Shown: one piece after another, positions 17,737 to 23,716 of the stretch
Position numbering within the stretch: position 1 is the stretch's first letter
Layout: every line of letters begins with the position of its first letter
Assembly (NCBI GenBank): GCA_049282265.1
Contig: JBAPTR010000162.1
Coordinates: forward strand, 68,236 to 132,235
Length of the DNA stretch: 64,000 nucleotides
From: CAYUCJ01 sp049282265
GTDB lineage: Bacteria; Desulfobacterota; DSM-4660; Desulfatiglandales; Desulfatiglandaceae
Direction: 5' to 3'
Translations under genes and position numbers: made by a program
The notes under the pieces: model-generated
Database searches by the model: none
What the model was told of the DNA's origin: nothing
The model's input: the letters and a program-made list of their open reading frames with translations, nothing else

Positions 17737-17791
17737 CATTGCTCTTTCAGCGGAGCACAAAAAACCGCGCCCGCTGAAGATCACGTTCGGT
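17731..17791 (+). other. attC-like recombination site 1
   Basis: ACCTAAC (R'') at 17731-17737 pairs with GTTCGGT (R') at 17785-17791; TCTTTCAGCGG (L'', 17743-17753) pairs with CCGCTGAAGA (L', 17771-17780) leaving one unpaired T. The unequal spacers, the extrahelical base and the overlap with the stop codon of the preceding gene are attC hallmarks. R' has one mismatch to GTTRRRY. The next gene starts nine bases later. Confidence 0.55.
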
Positions 17792-17799
17792 GACAACTT

Positions 17800-18861
17800 A
17801 TGATGAAATCGAGTGATATGGGTTTCGACCAATGGTTTCAATCGCATGTCAGTGACTTGCGTCAAGAGGGCCGGGACATTGCGCGTATATCGGCAGTTGA
17901 CCGCGGCTCATACCTGATCAGAAATCTAACCAAGGAAGTCCCGGCTGAACTCGCCGGGAAGTTCTATTTCCAGGTAGAATCTTCAATTGACCTGCCCTGT
18001 GTCGGCGATTGGGTGACAGTGCAATATCACAACAACGACGCTGCAGCAATTATTCATGAGGTGTTTCCGAGAAAGACCTTTCTACGCCGCAAATACGCCG
18101 GTGAAAAGGTGGATTTCCAGATGATTGCGGCCAACATTGACGTCGCTTTCATTGTTCAGTCGTGCCACTTTGACTTCAACGTGCGGAGAATGGATCGGTA
18201 CTTGGTGATGGCAGCAGACGGGGGTGTTGAACCGATTGTTGTTCTCACCAAGACGGACTTGATCGCCCCTGAAGAACTGGAACAGAAGCTTGCCGCCATT
18301 ACGTCAAGCACCGTTACAGCCAGAGTCCTTGCCCTCAGCAATATCACGGGCATCGGATTTGACGAATTCCATCAGGTGTTAGTCTCGGGAAGAACATATT
18401 GTCTGCTCGGTTCATCGGGGGTTGGCAAAACAACACTCCTCAACCGCCTGATCGGGCAAGACGCTTTTGATACAAAGGCCGTTAGTGGAACGGGAGAAGG
18501 CATACATACAACTGCGCGCCGCCAGCTTATTGTTCTTAATCAAGGTTCCATGTTGATTGATACGCCTGGAATGCGAGAACTGGGCCTTCTCGGTGTGAGC
18601 GAAGGGGTCAACCAAGGCTTTGAAGACATCGTCCAGCTTTCCCTGAATTGTCGCTATCCGAATTGTGGCCACACGCAGGAACCCGGCTGTGCGGTCCGAG
18701 CCGCAGTCACAAGCGGTACATTGACTGAAGATCGCTGTTTCAGCTATATAAAGCTCAAGAAGGAGTCGGAATACCATGAGCTGTCGTACCTTGACAAACG
18801 GAAGAAGGATAGAACATTCGGACGCTTCATCAAATCTGCAAAGAAGCAAATGAAGGTCTGA
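17800..18861 (+). CDS. rsgA: RsgA-type circularly permuted GTPase
   Basis: 353 residues, full length. An N-terminal OB-fold is followed by the permuted GTPase order: G4 (LTKTD) comes before G1 (GSSGVGKTTL) and G3 (DTPGMRE). The zinc-binding region C-x4-C-x-H-x5-C is present (CRYPNCGHTQEPGC). RsgA/YjeQ acts late in 30S ribosomal subunit maturation and its GTPase is stimulated by the subunit. The gene stands alone between attC-like sites in the accessory island, so it may be an extra paralogue rather than the chromosomal housekeeping copy. Ribosome-targeted immunity or tolerance is conceivable but speculative. Confidence 0.9.
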   Translation: MMKSSDMGFDQWFQSHVSDLRQEGRDIARISAVDRGSYLIRNLTKEVPAELAGKFYFQVESSIDLPCVGDWVTVQYHNNDAAAIIHEVFPRKTFLRRKYAGEKVDFQMIAANIDVAFIVQSCHFDFNVRRMDRYLVMAADGGVEPIVVLTKTDLIAPEELEQKLAAITSSTVTARVLALSNITGIGFDEFHQVLVSGRTYCLLGSSGVGKTTLLNRLIGQDAFDTKAVSGTGEGIHTTARRQLIVLNQGSMLIDTPGMRELGLLGVSEGVNQGFEDIVQLSLNCRYPNCGHTQEPGCAVRAAVTSGTLTEDRCFSYIKLKKESEYHELSYLDKRKKDRTFGRFIKSAKKQMKV

Positions 18862-18868
18862 AATGGGC

Positions 18869-18945
18869 ACCGAACTACTTGATGGAGCCGACTCCCTGCA
18901 GTCGCGCCTCACAACCAGCGAATCCAGGCCGTCGGCACGTTCAGG
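18869..18945 (+). other. Weak attC-like site 2
   Basis: ACCGAAC (18869-18875) can pair with GTTCAGG (18939-18945), and GCCGAC (18887-18892) with GTCGGC (18931-18936), just after the rsgA stop. Core boxes deviate from consensus and the two spacers are of very different length (11 and 2 bases), so this may be a decayed site or chance pairing. Confidence 0.25.
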
Positions 18946-19058
18946 CAAGCAAGCCTGCTCGCCCGCTTGCGGCTGATCCGCGGCGATTAGCATTCATCAT
19001 AAAAATTGCTATTCTCTTAAACAACACAAAACATATTTCATTATCAGAGGAAGAAGCG

Positions 19059-19541
19059 ATGAAAACACATAGTGAATCAAACGAGCTTAATCGGATCGAA
19101 AAACGAGCAATTGAAGCCTCTGCTGTTGCCCCTGTAATTCAAGCCGTAGCTCAACGAATTGGAAAAGAAGAAGCTCTTGCCATTTTACAAGAAGTCAATG
19201 AAAAAGAAGCTTTCCAGCGTGGAGAATCCATAAGAAACCAACTTGGACACACAGGAATTTCGGAATTAGTTGAAGATGTAGCTACATGGGGTATAGGAGG
19301 TGCCCTAGAGATGGAGGTTTTAGAACAAACCTCCGAAACGTATTATTTCAACATAACTTGTTGTCCCTATTATGAGAAATACCATGAGTTAGGGCTTACG
19401 GAGTACGGTGTAGCTTTATCCTGCTGTCGTGACAAGCCTTTTGCTCGTGGCTTTAATCCTCATCTGACGCTTGAGCGCTCACAAACCATTATGGAAGGGG
19501 CAGAATATTGTGATTTTCGTTACACTTTACGTTCAGCCTAA
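19059..19541 (+). CDS. L-2-amino-thiazoline-4-carboxylic acid hydrolase family protein
   Basis: 160 residues from the ATG at 19059, preceded by CAGAGGAAG; longer upstream readings have no ribosome-binding site and unlike composition. The C-terminal half matches the ATC hydrolase family: paired cysteines in ITCCPYYEKYHELGL and SCCRDKPFARGF and a final MEGAEYCDFRY. Characterised members open the thiazoline ring in conversion of DL-ATC to cysteine, but most relatives have no tested function. It sits alone between attC-like sites. Confidence 0.78.
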   Translation: MKTHSESNELNRIEKRAIEASAVAPVIQAVAQRIGKEEALAILQEVNEKEAFQRGESIRNQLGHTGISELVEDVATWGIGGALEMEVLEQTSETYYFNITCCPYYEKYHELGLTEYGVALSCCRDKPFARGFNPHLTLERSQTIMEGAEYCDFRYTLRSA

Positions 19542-19561
19542 ATACATTAACAAAACAAAGA

Positions 19562-19618
19562 GGCTAACATGTTTGTCCAGCGGACTCAGTTCCCTCGCCT
19601 CTGACAACACCGTTGGAT
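19562..19618 (+). other. attC-like recombination site 3
   Basis: R' GTTGGAT (19612-19618) fits GTTRRRY exactly; its partner GGCTAAC (19562-19568) has one deviation from RYYYAAC. L'' TTTGTCCAGCGG (19572-19583) pairs with L' CCTCTGACAA (19598-19607), leaving one unpaired C and one mismatch. The site follows the hydrolase gene by 20 bases and ends just before the PemK stop. It is the second convincing attC-type hairpin in the island. Confidence 0.5.
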
Positions 19619-19621
19619 TCT

Positions 19622-19966
19622 TTAATTGATATAATCGAATATCTTTAAGAGGCTTTGTTTGACTTGAGTCTGGTCAGATTTTGATAAATGACCTATTTTC
19701 CTGAGAATAAACCTATTATCAAGCGTAAACAATTTCATTCTTACAACAGATGGTGCAACCAAACCAGATGATTTCTTGTTTTTAATAACAACATCTAATG
19801 GCCAAGGATCGTTCTTTTGACTCGTAATCATCGCCAATATAGTATGTTCTATAATATTTCCAAAATCTGTTGCTTGTGATAATACAAGAGCAGGTCTTCT
19901 TTTTGTTTTCGCAGAATCTGTAAATGGAAATGGTACAACGACGACGTCAAATGGTTCATAAATCAT
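19622..19966 (-). CDS. PemK/MazF-family mRNA interferase toxin
   Basis: 114 residues from the ATG at 19966 (MIYEPFDVVVVPFPFTDS). Family marks include the N-terminal VVVVPFPF strand, KRRPALVLS near residue 22 and SVVRMKLFTLD. MazF/PemK toxins cleave mRNA at specific sites. The gene overlaps the stop of the AbrB-type antitoxin by 11 bases, so translation is coupled. Longer in-frame starts exist upstream inside the antitoxin gene but would add residues foreign to the family. The pair is oriented against the neighbouring plus-strand genes, as expected for a toxin-antitoxin cassette with its own promoter. Confidence 0.85.
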   Translation of the reverse strand: MIYEPFDVVVVPFPFTDSAKTKRRPALVLSQATDFGNIIEHTILAMITSQKNDPWPLDVVIKNKKSSGLVAPSVVRMKLFTLDNRFILRKIGHLSKSDQTQVKQSLLKIFDYIN

Positions 19967-20186
19967 TGTATGCTTCCTCATCATTTTGCGATTGCCATTC
20001 ACTAAGTGTGGGGACAAGTGCTGAACTAAACTCAATATCAAATGGTCTTGCTTTTCTTAGTTTGATAGTTTCTTTCTCAATCTCGAAAGCGATTACGTCG
20101 CCAGCATTGAGCTTTAGTTTTTTTCTTACAACTTCCGGTACAGTCGCTTGATATTTCTTTGTAAGTTTGCTTGTAGCTGTTTTCAT
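19956..20186 (-). CDS. AbrB/MazE-family antitoxin
   Basis: 76 residues with the SpoVT-AbrB swapped-hairpin pattern KLTKKYQATVPEVVRKKL near the N-terminus and GDVIAFEIEKETIKLRK, then an acidic tail for toxin binding. AGGAGAG lies at proper distance from the ATG. It is encoded directly before, and overlaps, the PemK-type toxin, and should autoregulate through the AGTATTA repeats upstream. Confidence 0.87.
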   Translation of the reverse strand: MKTATSKLTKKYQATVPEVVRKKLKLNAGDVIAFEIEKETIKLRKARPFDIEFSSALVPTLSEWQSQNDEEAYNDL

Positions 20187-20202
20187 TTTTCTCTCCTGGC
20201 TA

Positions 20203-20243
20203 AGTATTAATGTAATGCGGTAATACTAACATGGCCAGTATTA
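20203..20243 (-). promoter_or_regulatory. Candidate AbrB operator: three AGTATTA half-sites
   Basis: AGTATTA (20203-20209) and its complement TAATACT (20221-20227) form an inverted repeat with an 11-base spacer, and a third AGTATTA is at 20237-20243. They lie 17-57 bases upstream of the antitoxin gene, where the promoter must be. Confidence 0.45.
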
Positions 20244-20281
20244 TTTAGCAAACACTATTTGATGACAGAATTCGTGGCATT

Positions 20282-20294
20282 GGGTCGGACCAAG
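20282..20294 (+). repeat. Left arm of an inverted repeat flanking the RAYT pseudogene
   Basis: GGGTCGGACCAAG is exactly complementary to CTTGGTCCGACCC at 21011-21023 on the other side of the broken RAYT gene. Flanking palindromes are expected for REP-associated transposases. Confidence 0.5.
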
Positions 20295-20400
20295 GCAACT
20301 GTTTGAAATGCTGAAGTAATGGACAGAAAAATGACCTGTTTTTGGGCTTAGAATTCGGTTTTTACCATAAAAAATGGCCCTTTAAGAAAGACGCGAGGAA

Positions 20401-20995
20401 ATGCCAAGATCGAATCGCCATTACATTCCCGGGGTTGTTTGGCACCCCCCGGTTAAATGATCTTCGAATTTAACGGGGTAAATTACCCATCGCTGCCATA
20501 AAAAAGAATTTCTGCTGAAATTTGCCAGGGACCGCAGGCGATGGCTTGCGATGGCTTTTCGAGGCCAAGAAGCGCTTTGGTCTGAGCATGTTGAATTACA
20601 TGGTGACTTCCAATCACATCCATCTTTTGGCAAGAGACAAGGGAGCAAGAGACGTCATCCCTAAATCCATACAGTTGATCGCCGGAAGGACGGGGCAGGA
20701 ATATAATCAGCGGAAGAACCGAAAAGGTTCTTTCCGGGAAGATCGATATCATGCCACGGCGGTGGAAACAGCCAAGTATTTGATTCAATGCCTTGTCTAT
20801 ATGGATATGGACATGGTGCGTGCGGGAGTGGTGAGGCACCCTTCGGAGTGGGCGATTAGTGGACATAATGAAATCAATGCACCTCATGGGAGCTATGAAC
20901 TTCAAGAGCCTCCAGCTCCTTATAAGGGCATTTTGGCCCATAAAAATGAGGCTTTAAGGCCTGAAAACAGTTACATTTGGGACGATAATCCGTGA
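20401..20995 (+). pseudogene. REP-associated tyrosine transposase (RAYT, Y1_Tnp), disrupted
   Basis: The gene starts MPRSNRHYIPGVVWH, continues ...THRCHKKEFLLKFARDRRRW, then in another frame LFEAKKRFGLSMLNYMVTSNHIHLL and KGSFREDRYHATAVE. These are the RAYT/IS200-like family blocks, including the HUH-type His-x-His (NHIHLL). Two lesions are visible: 36 extra bases at 20446-20481, with a TGA stop at 20458-20460, inserted between the codons for WH and THRC; and a one-base insertion near 20547 that shifts the frame. The C-terminus also looks short. The inserted 36 bases are themselves palindromic (CCCCGGTTAAAT / ATTTAACGGGG). Confidence 0.8.
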
Positions 20996-21010
20996 ATATC
21001 AAGGAGGCAG

Positions 21011-21032
21011 CTTGGTCCGACCCGGGACCAAG
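21011..21032. repeat. REP-like palindrome, right flank of the RAYT pseudogene
   Basis: CTTGGTCC-GACCCG-GGACCAAG is a perfect 8-bp stem. Its left 13 bases are the exact complement of 20282-20294, so the two sites flank the RAYT gene in opposite orientation. A further GGGACCAACGGGACC follows, suggesting degenerate additional copies. Confidence 0.5.
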
Positions 21033-21067
21033 GGACCAACGGGACCACGAAAAAAGTGAGTGGTAAC

Positions 21068-21541
21068 ATGAAAAAGTTTTTCTTTATTTTACTTTTGGCG
21101 GCAACTGTCGCCCATGCGGAAATATACAAATGGACTGACAAAGAGGGTACCGTTCATTTTTCGGACTCCCTTGAGCAAGTTCCGGCTAATTACCGAAAAA
21201 GCACCCAACCCATCGAGATGGATACCAACGAAACTACGGTTAAAAACAAGACCGTTTCTCCTATTGAACCCCCACAAAGTGCCAACGATCATGGATCTGT
21301 TGCCCCTAATGTGGGCAGCCTGAAAGACCGGATGATGAAAGACGAGAGGATCATGGCGCTCATCCGCGCAATGCGGAACGATCAGGAGCTGCAGGTTCTT
21401 TTGAGCGATCAGGCGATAATGCGTGCGATTCAGGCTGGGGATATCAGCACACTGCTAAATAATCCAGATTTTCTTAAAATTCTCAATAACCCTCGGATAA
21501 AAGAAATTGAAAAAAGATTGAATCATAGCGGAACGAAGTAG
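21068..21541 (+). CDS. Exported DUF4124-domain protein
   Basis: 157 residues from the ATG at 21068 (MKKFFFILLLAATVAHA), a signal peptide with an AHA cleavage site near residue 17. The mature start EIYKWTDKEGTVHFSD is the DUF4124 signature found in many secreted proteobacterial proteins. The rest has a polar linker and an amphipathic helical C-terminus with repeated NNP-type motifs (STLLNNPDFLKILNNP). The function is unknown; a periplasmic envelope or assembly role is possible. It stands alone after the RAYT pseudogene. Confidence 0.75.
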   Translation: MKKFFFILLLAATVAHAEIYKWTDKEGTVHFSDSLEQVPANYRKSTQPIEMDTNETTVKNKTVSPIEPPQSANDHGSVAPNVGSLKDRMMKDERIMALIRAMRNDQELQVLLSDQAIMRAIQAGDISTLLNNPDFLKILNNPRIKEIEKRLNHSGTK

Positions 21542-21837
21542 CTCTCCTCGGGATGGTAGGAAAATCGAGAGTATATAGGGTATAGTACAAGTGATAAAGA
21601 AAATATTCGCCTTTAGCAGAATGCTCTGCAGTTTGCTGCAGGGATGACCTGCCTGCGTCAGAGGCTTCGACGCAACTCCGATAAGATACCCCGCAGTGTG
21701 CTGCAAAGGGTTCCATATAGCGCACGGCGAGTTCCAATTGACAGCCGCATAGATACGGAAACCCTATAATCACTTGATGTTACTAAAGGAATCAGATCAC
21801 GACCCTATTTATAATTATCTTTGGCACACTAACTTGT
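21542..21837. other. Spacer with degenerate CTGCAG/GCTGC palindromes
   Basis: No gene is seen. Around 21620-21710 there are fragments such as ACCCCGCAG-TGTG-CTGC and CTCTGCAG/CTGCAGGG that resemble eroded REP hairpins. An in-frame hydrophobic reading belonging to the next gene begins near 21787. Confidence 0.35.
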
Positions 21838-22170
21838 TTGGCCGGAATAGTGATTTTAGTTAATCCGGAAATAGTATTCGGCTTTTTACGAAAATATTCC
21901 GACAAGATCGAGTTACAAATAATAGCTGTAGCAATCAGACTGGTACTTGGTGCATGCCTTATATATCAATCAGATGCTTCTAAATATCTTTATGTAATTG
22001 AAATTATTGGTTGGCTATCAATAGTCGCAGCTGTATTTTTCGCTGTAATAGGGCGCAATAATTTTCGCAAGTTAATGGCCTGGGCATTGTCGCATGCAAA
22101 AACCTTGGGTCGTGTTGGCGGCCTCATTGCATCGGCTTTTGGTGCTTTTTTAATTCATGCATTTGTTTAG
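21838..22170 (+). CDS. Small membrane protein of unknown function
   Basis: 110 residues from the TTG at 21838. There are three to four hydrophobic segments (VILVNPEIVFGFL, IIAVAIRLVLGACLIY, IIGWLSIVAAVFFAVI, GGLIASAFGAFLIHAFV). The hydrophobic reading continues upstream in frame to 21796 (ITTLFIIIFGTLTCLAG), yet no ATG, GTG or TTG lies there before the TAA at 21784; AAAGGA at 21785-21790 would suit a start near 21796 using ATC or ACG. So the real start may be non-standard or mutated. I do not recognise the family. Its stop is followed by a weak attC-like hairpin. Confidence 0.6.
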   Translation: MAGIVILVNPEIVFGFLRKYSDKIELQIIAVAIRLVLGACLIYQSDASKYLYVIEIIGWLSIVAAVFFAVIGRNNFRKLMAWALSHAKTLGRVGGLIASAFGAFLIHAFV

Positions 22171-22198
22171 CAGAGACACGCGACTTACTTGAACAAGC

Positions 22199-22264
22199 GA
22201 GTGAACGAGGACTTGCTTTTCCGCTGGCCGCTTCAAAGCCAGGCCGTTACCCAGCTCGTTAGCA
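22199..22264 (+). other. Weak attC-like site 4
   Basis: GTGAACGAG (22201-22209) can pair with CTCGTTAGC (22255-22263), and CTGGC with GCCAG inside (22223-22227 / 22238-22242). The R' core GTTAGCA deviates from GTTRRRY at one informative position. It lies about 30 bases after the small membrane protein gene. The fit is poor and it may be chance. Confidence 0.25.
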
Positions 22265-22357
22265 ACCGAAAAAAATCCTTCCAGTCGCAGGAGACGCGTA
22301 AAAGGTTGGTTCCAAACCAACTTACGAATCAAGAAGCAAAACGTGAAAGGACAGCTA

Positions 22358-22504
22358 ATGAAGCCGTATCATGGTTTTAATGTCCAAGATGAGATTGATC
22401 GGGAATATAATGCGGTATTAATGGTTCCTGACCTGCAACCCTACTTTACTGTTCCCATTTATCAGGCGCCCGGGTTCAATGTTATGCTTTGTTTACTGTT
22501 GTGA
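22358..22504 (+). CDS. Small ORF of unknown function (48 aa)
   Basis: ATG at 22358 follows AAAGGA (22346-22351) by six bases and reads MKPYHGFNVQDEIDREYNAV, then VPDLQPYFTVPIY, to TGA at 22502-22504. Composition looks protein-like up to about residue 40, after which it becomes hydrophobic, as if a longer gene had been truncated by the neighbouring sequence. It is not recognised. Confidence 0.35.
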   Translation: MKPYHGFNVQDEIDREYNAVLMVPDLQPYFTVPIYQAPGFNVMLCLLL

Positions 22505-22527
22505 TTTTCTCTTTCGTGGAGGTTGTT

Positions 22528-23550
22528 GTGCCCCATATTTTCCTGCTGATTTTCGCACTGCTGCTGTTTGCCTCCCCGGCGACAGCCAGTGAAAACCCCT
22601 GGACCCATACCCTTTATTTCGAAAACGATATGTTCACCGGTAGCGACAGCGACTACACAAACGGCATAAAATACTCGATCATCTCCCCTGATCTCTCTCC
22701 CGACGCACCCCGCCGCAAGACGGCGCAGATTCCCCGAAAGGTGCTTGATTTCTTTCACAAAATCCCTTTTATCAAGAACGCAGCGCCCGAAACCTCACAC
22801 AAGGTGGAACTGGCTCTCGCACAAAAAATGTACACACCACGGGATATCAGCCGTTCCGACCTGATCAGGAATGATCGCCCCTATGCCGGGTACACCTATC
22901 TGGCCACCTCGTTTCACCGGATGAGCGATTTGGGCGGTTACCTCAGCCAGATGGACACGGCCGAGGTGCAGCTGGGGATCGTCGGCCCCGCGTCGCTGGC
23001 CGAAGATGCCCAGAAACTGGTGCACCGGGTGCGCGGGCTGCAGCGCCCCAACGGCTGGGACAACCAGCTCAAGAACGAGCCGGGGCTGGCGCTGATTTTC
23101 GAGCGCAAGTGGCTGTTTCACCCCCGTTATGATGACGCCTGGTGTGCCGATGCCATCCTGCATTCCGGCGCCGCTCTGGGGAACGTGATGACCTATGCCA
23201 ACGCCGGGGTTGAAATCCGCACCGGCTGGAACCTGCCGCGCAGCTTTTCCGTGTCGGTCATCCGTCCGGCGGGAAGCGTCTGGAACGCCGAGCTATCCGG
23301 CTTCACGGTCTACCTGTTTGGCGCGATTGATGGCCGGGCGGTGGCGCGAGACATCTTTCTCGACGGCAATACCTTCCGCAGCAGCCATCGTGTTGCGAAG
23401 GAATATTTTGTTGCCGATCTCTCCATCGGGCTAACCCTGAGTTACAACCGGCTGACCGTCAGCCTCATCCGCAACACCCGCACTCGCGAATTCCGGGAGC
23501 AACCCGGTTCTCATAACTTCGACTCAGTGGTGCTGTCCTACGCTTTTTGA
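22528..23550 (+). CDS. LpxR-like lipid A deacylase family outer-membrane protein (DUF2219)
   Basis: 340 residues from the GTG at 22528, chosen because GGAGG is five bases upstream and the result begins with a clean signal peptide (PHIFLLIFALLLFASPATAS). Family motifs are present: YFENDMFTGSDSDYTNGIKY near residue 30 and DRPYAGYTYL near 120, which carry the conserved Asn/Asp/Ser/His-region residues of LpxR. The C-terminus ends in an aromatic residue (LSYAF), as in outer-membrane beta-barrels. LpxR removes the 3'-acyloxyacyl group of lipid A and so changes the outer-membrane surface. It is a single gene; the 166 bases after it hold nothing obvious. Confidence 0.85.
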   Translation: MPHIFLLIFALLLFASPATASENPWTHTLYFENDMFTGSDSDYTNGIKYSIISPDLSPDAPRRKTAQIPRKVLDFFHKIPFIKNAAPETSHKVELALAQKMYTPRDISRSDLIRNDRPYAGYTYLATSFHRMSDLGGYLSQMDTAEVQLGIVGPASLAEDAQKLVHRVRGLQRPNGWDNQLKNEPGLALIFERKWLFHPRYDDAWCADAILHSGAALGNVMTYANAGVEIRTGWNLPRSFSVSVIRPAGSVWNAELSGFTVYLFGAIDGRAVARDIFLDGNTFRSSHRVAKEYFVADLSIGLTLSYNRLTVSLIRNTRTREFREQPGSHNFDSVVLSYAF

Positions 23551-23716
23551 GCAGGATTGGCGTGGACAGTGTAGATGTTCTTTGATAATTTAGGCGAGAA
23601 AATGCCAAGAGTGAATTGGTATTACTTGAATTCACCACACAAGGTATCTCTGGAAAGGTTGGGCACCAAACTTAACCGGGTGGTTGTTCCTCGAAAGATA
23701 AGGGAGGGAGACAGAT

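Noticed and set aside
20203..20300. A further attC site after the AbrB/PemK pair
   Set aside because: CTAACATGG is present but no matching GTTRRRY partner or L-box stem could be found.
22189..22380. 63-codon plus-strand reading after the small membrane protein
   Set aside because: Starts in the hairpin region and has no convincing start signals; the 48-codon ORF at 22358 has a better ribosome-binding site.
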